Assembly (NCBI GenBank): GCA_001579985.1
Contig: LRSR01005191.1
Location: 1-21,949 of the forward strand
Reading direction: 5' to 3'
DNA length: 21,949 nucleotides
Source of the DNA: Hypsibius dujardini
Taxonomy: Eukaryota > Tardigrada > Eutardigrada > Parachela > Hypsibiidae
The translations under genes were made by a program, and so were the position numbers. Positions 1 to 11,114 of the stretch are shown here, piece after piece; within the stretch, counting starts at the first letter, position 1, and every line of letters starts with the position of its first letter. The notes beneath the pieces were generated by a model. The model worked only from the letters and a program-made list of their open reading frames with translations. It ran no database searches and was not told where the DNA came from.

Positions 1-238
1 CGTCAGCCTATATATTATTGACAAAGATGTTTCTATGCATCATCTCACCTCATTCTTAATTTAGAATCGATTCCTATCAGCTTAATATTTTTCAGACGTC
101 AGGGGGGGGGGAGCTGTGTGTGTTGATCGACGAATGGAGTAATGTGTTGAAAACATGATTTCAATGTATTAATTAGGGTGAGAGAGATTCCAAACGAGCG
201 ACCGGAAATCCTCGACTCCTCGTACGACCATTCATATA

Positions 239-371
239 CTGTATTGTCTCGATCATTTGGTGCTGCATTTTAGACCCACCCGTACAATATGACTGCACAC
301 ACCTTGCTTCACTGCAGTCATGTATAAGTTGGACCTAAAACGCAGCCCCAAATGATCGAGCCAGTATGTAC
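239..371. repeat. Inverted-repeat (MITE-like) hairpin abutting the exon 2 donor of gene E
   Basis: The core arms CTCGATCATTTGG (248-260) and CCAAATGATCGAG (348-360) are perfect complements. The pairing continues inward through GCTGC-TTTTAG and ATGACTGCA / TGCAGTCAT. The outer end (ATACTG / CAGTAT) reaches the splice donor, so the start of intron 2 is made of element sequence. No transposase is encoded. The family is not identified. Confidence 0.65.
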
Positions 372-1013
372 CTAGTGATTAAGAGGACATTGTGGGCTCC
401 AGCAAATTCATTGAGAGCGTTTCCTTCAGTGCACGCTGTGAAAGGGCAATTATAGCGTAAGTTTGTAGACTGGCAACTGAAATCAGCGACACTTAAATGG
501 CAAATAAAGTACAAAACAAAATTAGATGAAATAAGTCATTTTGTGTTTAAATGTAGTTTTATTCAAGTATTTCATTAGATTCATTTTTTGCGATCAATAC
601 AAATTGACCCAACGACTCCGATTTGTAAAAAAGCACGTACCAGGGGTGATAATTATAGTTAACCGACTCGTATTCCTTCGGGAATAGTACCATTGCGAAA
701 TTATAAAATAAACATTTGCCGAGATGAGAGGACACGTCAGACTGTGCGGATCTGTAAGAAATGTCGATGTCCACCGGTGGTCCGGGTAGAGACCGCGCAA
801 ACGTTGCAGCCCAGTAGTGATGGCGGGAGCGTTGTAGCTGAGACTGACTATCTCATGACTGTCGAATCCAAAGAATCCCGTTGTGACAAATTCAACATGC
901 AGAATGGATTTGTCGGTGTTGGTGCTGCTTGGTTTTTCTGTGGCAACACCGGTCACTTTCATCATAAGAAACCACTGCCACAAAAGTGCATGACAAGTAA
1001 AAGGGAGATGCAT
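372..1013 (-). CDS. Gene E: 5' end of an NPR-type receptor gene, runs off the left edge
   Basis: Exon 1 (1013-641, 373 nt, phase 1) and exon 2 (435-372, 64 nt, phase 2) are both open with good GTACGT and GTACAT donors. The product begins with signal peptide MHLPFTCHALLWQWFLMMK, then HVEFVTTGFFGFD, SLSYNAPAITTGLQRLRGL and ISQWYYSRRNTSR, followed by CTEGNALNEFAGAHNVLLIT in exon 2. It is closest to gene B, but it has one copy of the segment duplicated in B and lacks B's CTAG lesion. Exon 3 would lie left of base 1: in B the same interval is about 740 bp, while only 371 bp remain here. Whether the rest of the gene is intact cannot be told. Confidence 0.75.
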
Positions 1014-1243
1014 TTTTTGTGTTCGAAAACGGATTATGACACACGGACGGTGTGCTACTCACAAATTGTGGGCTCTGGACAGTTTGGCTGACTAGAATAT
1101 AATTAGTCAGCTATCAAATACTTGGCAGGATGTGGAGCTGCCGGAAATAGGGTACGCACTACAGGATTTACAGCCCTCGAGTTGGCTTAGGCTGGTTCGA
1201 GACGAGTCACAAGTGACTTCAGATGTGACGGAGATTGCCATTA

Positions 1244-1377
1244 CAGTAGAAGTCCTCATATTTTGCGTACGTCACATGCCCGTTTCAACACGTATGCCCC
1301 ATAACGAAACTGTTCCGAGACAAGGCACGGAATAGAAACACACCTGTGACGTACGCAAAATATGAGCACTTCTACTG
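1244..1377. mobile_element. TA-flanked MITE (134 bp), Tc1/mariner type
   Basis: Terminal inverted repeats of about 30 bp starting CAGTAGAAGT and containing CATATTTTGCGTACGTCAC, with one mismatch between arms. It is flanked by TA at 1242-1243 and 1378-1379. No coding capacity. The region corresponding to this site in the C-B copy of the segmental duplication lacks the element. Confidence 0.75.
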
Positions 1378-1379
1378 TA

Positions 1380-1784
1380 CTGTAGAATGCCGCACAGTTG
1401 AAGGGAGCGGCGTTCGGTTAAACAGAGCACTCGATAATTTTGCCCATAGGTACAGAAAATAACGACCGGCCTGTTTACAGCATTACTCTTACGGCCATAA
1501 TTCTACCCGGTCGGAGAGCTAAAATACGCGTTTGTTCTCCGTCCGAATAGCAATTATACTTTATCATTTTTGTGCAGAGGTCTCACGCCCCAATGGACTG
1601 CAAACGAAAACTAATAAAAAATCAACGGTTCCATTTCTGCTTGACATTAAAAAGCAGACCTAATTAGCAATCAACAGCTTGGAGTGTTGTGGTCTTATGT
1701 TTGAAGCAATAAAGCTTGGGTTGCTTTTTACGAGTGTTCTATTTGACCGAACACCGCTCCTCGCAACTGTGAGGCATTCTATAG
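1380..1784. mobile_element. Second TA-flanked MITE (405 bp), sharing its TA with the first
   Basis: Terminal inverted repeats of about 53 bp: left arm starts CTGTAGAATGCCGCACAGTT (1380), right arm ends GGCATTCTATAG (1784), with roughly 80% pairing through GGAGCGG, GTTCGGT and CACTCG. Its flanking TAs are 1378-1379 and 1785-1786. The left TA is also the right TA of the neighbouring MITE. Non-coding inside. Confidence 0.75.
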
Positions 1785-2109
1785 TACTTCATTCTCTCAC
1801 GACATATCCCCTTCACTTTTGTAGTTAATTTTAGATTTACGAGGCTTGAACCTGTACACTACGGTAAAACCAATTAGTTAAACAGCATGGCATTATATTT
1901 GCCCTGCGATGAGACAACGTTGCAGCATGACACCAGAGAGGAAGGAACAGTTGATCTGACATTGCATCCATGATGCCCTGATTAATTTCATGAATACTTT
2001 ACGAGAGCGTGATACTCCAACTTCCAGATATGTCTGTCACGAGTGTGCAACGCGCAAATGCAAGACCATTCTGTAAAGATACGCGTGATAGTCATTAATT
2101 GCGACTCTT

Positions 2110-3683
2110 TCAGCGGATCCCGTGATTAACAGCTCCATGTTCCACAATTCACCAGACTGATCGCCGTAACCTTTGCCTGAGATAAACGGGAGTCTAAGAT
2201 AACAGCACTCAAAGGATCCCTTGATTAGATGAACTTACAATGGGTCGGAACGGAATAAGAAACTTCGATGGACCTGAATTTTTTTCTCTGCATTATGATA
2301 ATATCTATTGATTTTATCAAAAAAATTCAGTTTGAACTTAGTTTTGTATCGGCCGGCAGAAAATTAGAAATTTTTAACCCGGAACATAAATAACTAATAT
2401 AACATAATAACGAAATAATTTTGTAACTTCCTTTCTGATTTCGAAGCCAGTTTATTTTTAAATACAAAACCTTTCAGGTCAATCGGGATTTCGGATTCCG
2501 TTTGGACACCTTTTTAGTATAATCCCTACCGGAAAATGTCGGTAACGACACCAATTATTCGAGCAAGTGTCGCTAAAACTACTGCATTACTTCCCGCGAC
2601 TTGTGCAGTCCACAGATGGCCTTTAAATGAAATGAAACGAATTAAACTACTCCGCACGTGAAATAAGGGGAAACATCTACCGGAATAGCAGACAGTTCTG
2701 GCGAGACTACACAACGGCAAAGTTGCTGGAAGGGCTTGCCTCCCGTGCCAAACGGATGCGATGTCGTTTTCTTCCAAATATGTACGGATCCGATGCTAGA
2801 TCAATTTTTGTGCCTTTCAGGAACACCTGTTAAGACATTATTAAGACACAGGGCCACCCGTCTCCTGATGGAAAATTTAGTTGCCCACTGATTTTTAGTT
2901 TTAAAACTAATGTTTCAAAAAGGAGCAGTTCTCGTTGCAGGAGTTCAAGGTGGTGCTAGAATTTCCGTCTTGGAATCGCACAATTTTTAAAACATTTACA
3001 ACTTCTCGATTCCCATGTTTGGTCTGAGTTGATTGATTGATGTTCCAATTTTGAAGCTAATTGAAAGATGATATTAAACCTAATTCTACACAGTAGGCAG
3101 GAGAGCGACAGGACCGGAGACGGAGACAAACACAGATAGAGGGACAAAGAAACCTAATACAATACAAAAATGTTTAAAACTCCAACATGGCCTTGTAAAG
3201 CCAAAGCTGGACAGACTTCAAAGCCAAAGCCAAAGCCAAAGCTAAAATGTCTGCCTTTTGTGAACGCAGAGCGCGAGCACTAGTTTGTAATGAAAAACCA
3301 GCTACGGTCAACAGCCAACTCTTTTAAGAGGTTTTTCAAGTTCTTGAGGACCTTTAACTGTCCTTCTTCCCAGTCAAAGGAAGCAAGCTGAATGGTGTGC
3401 AGAGCCACACCAATGCTGCTCATCCTCCATACACCGGTCTTGAGGTCCACGTAGGTTCGATTTCGAATTGAGTTCGTCAACGGCAAGTCCCCCATTCCTC
3501 GCCAAGGCTTCGACTACTGCCTTAAGCACACTTAATTTCAGCAGCCTCTATTCGGAATTGTTATGAGCACTTCGAGAGATATTGACCCAATTCTGTGCAA
3601 GATTCCGGACAGAGTGTGATCCGTACTGCTCCTCATTCACCAAGGAGAGTAGTACACACCAAACGATAGGCTTCCTTGATCAT
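2110..3683 (-). pseudogene. Gene D: 3' fragment of an NPR-type receptor gene
   Basis: Recognisable exons by homology with gene A: the KVKEAYRSV exon at 3683-about 3552 (one extra base, frame shifted), the AVVEALARNGGLAV exon at 3520-3352 (20 nt shorter than in A and B, donor GTCCTC), the CGLDG-type exon at 2826-2681 (one base missing after the IFG codons, C-G motif changed to C-S-L), the transmembrane exon at 2620-2530 (open, helix SNAVVLATLARIIGVV) and the tail exon from 2176, where the second W of the WW motif is TGA (2151-2149). The small 17-codon exon is missing between the first two. No 5' exons were found up to 5427, so the copy is a truncated, multiply broken fragment. It is the counterpart of C within the segmental duplication. 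Confidence 0.75.
3197..3246. repeat. Short AAAGCC hexamer repeat
   Basis: AAAGCC/AAAGCT units occur in a cluster, including four in a row near 3222-3245, in the intron between the last two ectodomain exons of gene D. Confidence 0.55.
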
Positions 3684-3699
3684 CTGCATGAAAATTTCA

Positions 3700-4862
3700 T
3701 GCGGTTTAGATAAACAGAAGCTATATCAAGTGAAGTTGAGCCGGTGCAGAATTTCAAGATTGCGACACACGCCGTGTGTGTTGCAATTCATTCAATGAAG
3801 CCGGTATGCAAGTGTGATGATCACACACAATAAACAATCAGCTGATATTTTGTTCAAACTCCGAATGCCTGCTCAATATAATTTGAGACTTAGAAAGCCA
3901 TTTGATGGAATATCAAAATTAGGTCTAAAAATCAGGTCTAAACTTTCTGCACTTGGCATGACGGCAAGTAAAGCCACTGTAAAACGTGTCATCAAGGAAT
4001 CATCAAGGAATTTGTAGCAGCAAGGCATCATCAAGCCCGTGAAACGGCTGGAAACCCAGAATCTGCCTTCTGCGCGCTGCGCTGAAACCGTGCGGAAAAT
4101 GAAATATATCGCCTTCCGTCTGGATCCTTACTCCATCCCGCAGTTTAAAACAAAAACCATATATATAAAGGTATATATATATAGTAGAGCCACCCTCTTT
4201 CGCACCCCCTTTTGATAATGACACCCCTTTCTCAAATTGTATTGATTGATCATTGATATAATTGGCTTTGTGTGCACAGTATTTTGCCACTTAAATTTTG
4301 GATAAGCGGAAAGTAAAATAAGAATCACCAAAATAGTTTTGGTTTTACGTTCTGAATGTAGCATCTGATTCGTTTGTCTTTCGCGGTTTCAAAGATCGGT
4401 ACAATTGTGTTTAACGAAGTAGTAGGATATATTTCTGGTTATATAACATTTGATCGTTCGAAAATTCGAATTCGTCGTAATACATTCGGATCTTCTTGCC
4501 AGGGTCTTCACTCATTTCAAATGTTTTCAACTGAAATGTATTGGCAATGTATTTATGCATTTTCGAAGAAGGAGAAGATCGGTTAAAGTCTGTTGCAATA
4601 TCATCCTTAACAAAGTGAAACTCTCAGCTGATTGTATTAAATAATTTGATACGTTATTTTATTATATTATTTATTTTATTTTATAGATGCTATTTTATTT
4701 GGAAAAGGGGGGGGGTGAAAAGAATGACAATAGTGGAAGGGGTTTTACGGGGGAAACTAAAGTGGTACTCATATTATGACCTGGTTCGATATCGGTTAAA
4801 ACAAGAAAAATCATTACACTGGTGTGATCCTAAGATTCCTGTTTTGGCAAATTTTCAGGCTC
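3700..4862. other. Gene-poor interval upstream of gene D
   Basis: No receptor exon was recognised on either strand. A plus-strand frame at 3814-4017 contains a weak helix-turn-helix-like stretch (LSALGMTASKATVKRVIKE) that could be a transposase remnant. An ATTGATTGAT motif near 4240 resembles the non-coding parts of the Tc1 element. The rest is AT-rich, with a poly-G tract near 4708. Confidence 0.35.
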
Positions 4863-5235
4863 CCAGGCAATATTACCCTTTCCTTGGCTTTCCCTGAATG
4901 GGAGCAGATTTGAAAAATTACGTTGGTCTCATCTATGCAATTCCTCAGGTTGACTTCAAAATTGATGGATGATAATTTATAGCAGATCGTCTTGAAGATC
5001 GAACGGCGAAACTACAAGTATATTAGAAAAGAAATTCAAGCCCAAGCTGGGATACTGGGCTCCAGATACCAAGCAGGTGTCTCTCTGCCCCTTGACCTTT
5101 AAATTATATACAACGAGCGGGAATAAAAATCCAATTAATCTTGGCAGTACTTTCCGAATCTTGTACTGCCATCCAAAAGAGTTCTTAGAATTAGAACCAC
5201 GAAATACTATAAATACTCCCTTTTTTGATTCCTTA
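4863..5235. repeat. Unidentified repeat, copy 1 (upstream of gene D)
   Basis: Clearly homologous to 12890-13330, sharing stretches such as CCTCAGGTTGACTTCAAAAT, CTACAAGTATATTAGAAAAG and AAAGAGTTCTT. No intact reading frame shared by both copies. It seems to be part of the C/D segmental duplication. Confidence 0.7.
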
Positions 5236-6654
5236 GAAAATAAAACACACCTTCACACCAACAGAAAATCGCATACTCGTATCGAAAACCGGAAATCATT
5301 ATTAAGAGAACGAAGAAGATTTACAACGTTTAAATGATTCCCCATTGTGCTTCGGCATCTGTTCTAGACGTGGCAATGAGGATGTACCTGATTTGTGCAA
5401 ATATACCATTACAGGACCAAAGTGTCCTTAGTATTGAAAACCATAAATTGATATTTCTTTTGCAGTCCCCGGGATGAAGCTCTGCAGTTCGAGAATCCAC
5501 CACAGCCGCCGTCTTTGCCTGATACAAATTAGGAAGCTGTGTTAATCTCGTGATGATTGATTGATTTACACAGGATGATTGATTTTATAGCATAAATGTA
5601 CCTAATAATTGTCATTTGGACAAAGAGACTAATCGTTCCAGCAAGTGTGACTAAAACCGCCGAGCTGCTTCCGGTGGCCAGAACCACCCATGGGCGTCCT
5701 ATAAATATGGTATGAAAATAAATTCAAGCGTTAACGTTAAATGCTTGTTTCACATTCGGGAAGATTTTCAGGAAAGGTCAAACGCAAAATGTTTCCATTT
5801 TAAAGTTTTTCAATTAGATCTATACTAATGATTATTTATTAAATATATTTCATTGGCATGGCTCAGAAAACTCATGGTTGTCTCACGTTTGGGGCGATTT
5901 TCATGAGAGGTGAAAATTTTTCCATTTTGAATGTTTTTAATTTGTGCTATTTAGATGATTTATCAAAATAAATTTTATCGGCATGGCTCAAAATTTTTTT
6001 TGACAGATTACCATAGTCCGGAAAGCACTTCCATTTTTATTTTGATAGGTTGTATCGGAACAATCTAAGGATTTTTTAAATATGGAAAGAAAATACATTT
6101 AAGTTTGTTGGCCTAACAGTAATTTTATCTGTCCTAATTAACTGAAGGAAGATTTGGGTGTGAAAGTGTGAACGAACGAATTGTGGACGAAGAGAAACTT
6201 ACCGGAGGAGCATGCATCACCATCGAGACCGCACAACGGTAGTGCCGGTGGAAGGGCGCTGCCTCCATGCCAGATGGATTCCGAGGTCGTCGACGTTCTC
6301 TCCCAAATATATATATCGGTGCAATCAATTTCTGTGCCTTTCATGAAGACCTGCAATACACCCCAGCTGCTCTAATTTGGAGTCTTATGAAATAAAATTA
6401 TTTGCAAGTACACACGTGACCTTTAACTGTCCTTCTTGCCAGTCAAATGACGCCAGCTGGACGATGTGCAGCATCTCGCCGCCGCCGCTCATTCTCCACA
6501 GACCGGTCTGGAGGTTCGGATAAGTTCGGTTACGAATTGAGTCTGCCAACATTTGTCCGTTATCTCCGTTGGAGAGTCCAGTACTTCTCGCCAAAGCTTC
6601 CATCGCCGCCTAAATGTCAAGATTTGTTCACGACACTGAAGTACAGCTAATTTG

Positions 6655-7389
6655 ATCCTCCCTGGTAGTGGGTGGGGCCTAATGGCACCCTCGCTATTTT
6701 ACCCCTCCCTTATGGTGCCCCGACGTTTGGTATCTAGACAAATGAAACTAGAAAAATGGTATCCGATGACATTTTGTACACCGACATGAGGTATGGTGAT
6801 ATATAAAAACTAGTGATATTTGGTTTTATTGGACATGTGATATGTCGACACATGGTATGCCGACAAACTGCGCGATTTGACAAACGGTCCTTCAGCAAAT
6901 GTATTTGTCTTCGTACATAGGATTATGAAAAGAAAACTTCAGTAAAAATATGTAAGGAAAGACAAACATCTCATACAATAAGAACAGACATCTGATGCGA
7001 CAAGGTAATCCAAGCGGAAACCTGTATTAGTACAATATTATGTCAGCAATAGTTGTTGTCGGTAAACCAAATGTCACCAAGAACGAAATATACGTCATGC
7101 ATATTGTTGGAGAACGATTAGTCGCCAAACCATTTGCCGACCAATAAAAACTGTCGGTCTGTACCATATGTCCGATTACCAAAAGTTTGACTGTCCGCCT
7201 GTTGTCGGACAGATGGTCGAACAACGAGCAATGGCTGACCGGACAACGGAAAGCGGATGAACAGACAACGGAAAGCAGATGAACAGGCAACAGACGGCCG
7301 GAACTCGTGTAACTCTGGCGAGTTACACACGGAGGGGTATTATAGCCAGGGTTCTATTGGGCCCCAAAGGGAGGGGGGGGTAAAATAGC
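6655..7389. mobile_element. Foldback element with subterminal repeats in an intron of gene B
   Basis: About 55 bp at the left end (CTCCCTGG, GGGGCCTAATGG, GCTATTTTACCCCTCC) match the complement of the right end (GGGCCCAATAG, GGCTATAATACCCCTCC). The left half repeats a GGTATnCGACA-like motif and the right half its complement. A 22-bp unit, ACAACGGAAAGCGGATGAAC plus AG, occurs twice in tandem (7243-7286). No transposase gene seen; exact ends and target duplication are unclear. Confidence 0.55.
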
Positions 7390-9404
7390 CTTTCCGCATG
7401 GGAAATGATATCATATAGTAAACCCAACTTTACGATGAGGTAGCATACACTGACTTCTATCACATAGTTCCGAGTATCGTGGAATTTACGATCAGTTGAC
7501 TTTACTTACTATTCCAGCCATTTCCACCGCTGTCTGAGTTGCGGTCATCAAAGGTATGGGCTATATTGAGGCATAAATAAGCAAAGGTCCGTGTTAGAAC
7601 ATTTGTAAATTAGCGCATACGACACTTGCAGCAACATGCTCCGAAGATGTTAAGATAAGTATACCAAACATCTGGCTAGTTAAAATATAGCAAATGTGCC
7701 CACCAAATAGTTGGGTGGTTCGGTATTGTTGTATTCGCACTGGGAGATGTTCGCCCATTTCTGAGCGAGATTTCTGATGGACGGTGATCCATATTGTGTC
7801 TCATCGACTAGCGACAGAAGCAGCACCGACCGGTAAGCTTCTTTCACTTTCTACAACAGATCAGCTGCGATGTTTAACAATATACTGCAGACCACATCTC
7901 CGTTTCCGGTGAGCATCTGGTTCTGCTAATTTACAGGCTACTTCACGTCACGTTTGTTTTCCTGCGGCTGCGTGCATTTGTACCTCATCGTCGTCCTGGT
8001 ATGACTGCCATGTGAAATAGCCGAAACTCGAAGACGACCACGGAACTACGGCCAGGTAAACCTAAAAAGTTGATTGGACGTAATAAACCCATAACCTCAT
8101 TAAGCTCAACACCATAATTTGTTTTTTATTAAATTGATATATATATATATTAATTACACCATAATTTGATTTTTCCGAAAGTAATAAGAAATCTTTTTGA
8201 CGCACACAGAGTTATGTTATTTAAGTACCTACATAGTCTCCATTAGTCATGTTCCGCGCTACTGCCGCAATCTAAAAAACAGCAATATAAATTATCATTT
8301 AATGTAAAGTATACGCACACCAAGCGTTGTATACATTATCAATTTTTTAAGGCGAGACCTACCAACAGAATTCGTAGTCCTGAAGGCAGTCCGAAATATA
8401 GAAAAACTAACAAAAAAATAGGACACGAAACCTCTGTATTTACTTAAGTATTAAAATAAGTAAAATTGATAAATTGGTTTTTTTTATTGAACCTCGAGTC
8501 TTTTGGTGGAATTCCCCTAGGAGTTTGCTAACCAACAGGCCGTCCGAATACGCCAATGACGAAGCGCTAAATTTGACGCTGCATTCAGTAAGTTTGCCGA
8601 CCACTCGATTGAAGGCGTAAGTGTAATAGGCTATATGGGCATCACTGTCGGTATCGAGGCTCGCAACGACCGTTCTCCAGTTGAGATTGTTGAGAAGACT
8701 ACAGAACACCACGTTGGGCGAGGCGAACGGCGTCGTGGAGAGCCAGGTTGGGCTAAGTTGTCGATTCCGTATCGCAGGTTCTGAAGCTGAACTATGGAAT
8801 GCACCCTTCTTACTACCTTCACAAGAGGGGATCGTTCACTTGTTATGAAAGACATCAAATCCTCGTTCGAAGAATCTGCCTTATTTCTGGTCACCTAATT
8901 TTTGGTCTTATTCTTAGCCGCTTGCAATGCCTGAGCAGTGGCACTCGCTCTTGCCGATTTTCAGAGGGGCATTTCACAACGTCTCCAATTTGTTTTTAAA
9001 ATTACTAAAAAATTAAAAACAATCATAATAATAATTTTGGCGAAGCACCGAGAATTTTATAAGTCGTAGTTAAGATTGAACCAGTTTGAAACACAAATTG
9101 GTGACGGTTTAACCAACCCACTCACCCACCCCAAAATCCTCCCCCCGGAAATTGCCCCACGTCAGCCTGTATCATATTGACATCGACATTTCTGGACACC
9201 ATTTCACCTCATATTTGACTTAGAATCGATTCCTATTAGCTAAATATTTTTCAGACATCAGGGGACGGAGCTGTGTGCCGATCGACGAATGGAGTAAGAT
9301 GTTGAAAACACGATCTCAATGTATTAATTAGGGTGAGAGAGATTCCAAACGAGCGACCAGAAGTAGGACCGACTCCTCGTACGACCATTCATATACTGTA
9401 TTGT

Positions 9405-9518
9405 CTCGATCATTTGGTGCTGCTTTTTAAACCCACCCGTAGATTATGACTGCACACACTATGCTTCACTGCAGTCATAATATAAGTTGGATCTAAAACG
9501 CAGCAGCAAATAATCGAG
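9405..9518. repeat. Inverted-repeat (MITE-like) hairpin in intron 2 of gene B
   Basis: Arms beginning CTCGATCATTTGG on the left and ending with the matching ATCGAG on the right, with inner arms around ATGACTGCA / TGCAGTCAT. It is the same element as at 248-360 and was inherited through the segmental duplication. Confidence 0.65.
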
Positions 9519-9947
9519 CCAGTATGTACCTAGCTAGTGATTAAGAGGACATTGTGGGCGCTCGCAAATTCATTGAGAGCGTTTCCTTCAGTGCACCCTG
9601 TGAAAGGGCAATTATATCATGAGTTTGTGGGCTGGGAACTAGAGATAACAAAACGTGAATGGCAATTAAAGTACAAAAACAATTGGGTAAACGAGCTATT
9701 TTTAGTTTAAATGTAGTTTTATTGAATTTTATCATTAGATAAAAATTTTTTGCGATCAATACAAATTGACCCAACGACTCCAATTTGTAAAAAAGCACGT
9801 ACCAGGGGTGACAATTATACTTAACCGACCCGTATTCTCTCGGGAATAGTACCATTGCGAAAGCATAAAATAAACGTTTGCCAACATGAGAGGACACGTC
9901 CGACTGTGCGGATCTGTAAGAAATGTCGATGTCCACCAATGCTGCGG

Positions 9948-10091
9948 GTAAAGGTCCCGCAAACGCTGGACCCCCGTGATGATGGCGGGAGCGTTGTAGG
10001 TGAGACTTATCACCTGATGGTAGAGAGCGCGCAAACGTGGCAGCCCGGTGGTGATGGCGGTAGCGTTGTAACCAAGACTGACCGGCTCATG
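9948..10091 (-). repeat. 72-bp tandem duplication inside exon 1 of gene B
   Basis: Two adjacent 72-bp units (9948-10019 and 10020-10091) agree at 52 of 72 positions. They encode SLGYNATAITTGLPRLRALY and then SLTYNAPAIITGVQRLRDLY, where genes A, C and E have a single copy. The unit is exactly 24 codons, so the frame is kept. Confidence 0.85.
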
Positions 10092-11114
10092 ACTGTTGAA
10101 TCCGAAGAATCCCGTTGTGACAAACTCAATATGTAGTACGGATTGGTCGGTGTTGGTGCTGGTCGGTTTTTCTGTGGCAACACCAGTCACTTTTACAGTA
10201 AAAAACCACTGCCACAAAAGTGCATGACAAATAATAAAAAGATGCATTTTTGCATTACGAGAACAGGATAAGTGACATTGACGTTAATGGGGCACCTGTC
10301 GAAAGAAATAAATGAATTATGTCTTGAGGCGAGCATCCCGAGTAGCTCCAAAATATTTACAATTAGGTATATTAAACAGCCTATCAGTATACTTGCCGTG
10401 CAATGCGACGAAGCTGGAACATGACACCAGAGAGGAGGGAGCAATGGATCTGACATCCATCATCCAATTAATTTAGAGAGCCTGATACTTCATCTTCCAC
10501 GTTCAAGGTGCTATACGTCTATCACGATTGTGCAACGTGCAAATGCAGGACCATCCTGCGAAGGTACGCGCGATAGTCATTGATTGCTACCCTTTTAGCT
10601 GATCACATGATTAACAGCTCCATGTTCCACAATCCACCAGAGTGATTGCCGTAACCTTCGCCTAACAGAAAAAGGGAAGTCCGAGGTAATAACATTCAAC
10701 CCTTGATGAGATGAGTTTACAAAAGGTCGGAATGGAATGTGAAATTTCGATTGATGTGAATTTTTCTCTGTGCATATATGATAATATGTACTTATTTTTT
10801 AAAATCTTTTATTTTGAACCGAGCTCTGGTTTGGCTGGCAGTAAGTTAAGAAGTTTAACTTGGGACATCAATGACTTTTTATTGCCAGTAATTGATTTTA
10901 ACAGTTGATTAATTGATTACTTTGTACAAAAAAAGTTTTTTATAAAAACTTTCAGGTCAATTGGGAATTCGAATTCCGTTGGGACACCTTGTTAGTATGA
11001 TCCTTACCGGAAAATGTCGGTAACGACACCAATTATTCCAGCAAGTGTCGCTGCAAGCGCTGCATTCCTCGCCAAGGCTTCGATCTTTTGTTATATGACC
11101 GCAATCTTCCCATA

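Larger units (their letters stand above)
1..2830. repeat. Segmental duplication, left copy (3' end of D plus 5' end of E)
   Basis: Starts CGTCAGCCTATATATTATTG and matches 9161 onward through the hairpin, exon 2, exon 1 and then, after a private stretch at about 1021-1845, through the tail and transmembrane exons. The private stretch contains the two adjacent MITEs. Confidence 0.75.
5428..10247 (-). pseudogene. Gene B: second NPR-type receptor copy, complete exon set with one lesion at the exon 2 donor
   Basis: Exons: 10247-9803, 9597-9530, 8791-8493, 8433-8363, 8271-8233, 8061-7984, 7850-7704, 7560-7510, 6609-6421, 6350-6203, 5698-5602, 5518-5428. Exon phases match gene A and six of the exons have identical lengths. 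Landmarks: MTNGDY-VYLAVVPW, KVKEAYRSVLLLSL, PPALPLCGLDGDAC, helix SSAAVLVTLAGTISLF, tail QRRRLWWILELQ to a TAA. Without the lesion it would be about 572 residues. The exon 2 donor carries an extra CTAG, so the only GT downstream makes the exon 68 nt instead of 64 and brings a TAG (9532-9530) into frame. The exon 7 donor is GTCACG, which is weak. Exon 1 has an in-frame 72-bp tandem duplication. It is either a recent pseudogene, a variable allele or spliced in an unseen way; the remaining 11 exons look conserved. Confidence 0.7.
9161..11080. repeat. Segmental duplication, right copy (3' end of C plus 5' end of B)
   Basis: Starts CGTCAGCCTGTATCATATTG. Gene order and flanks correspond to the left copy, with C matching D and B matching E. 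It lacks the MITE pair and has only 348 bp between the C stop and the B start. Confidence 0.75.

Noticed and set aside
4374-4897. Small plus-strand open frames in the AT-rich region
   Set aside because: Overlapping frames with no domain, no splice support and low-complexity composition.
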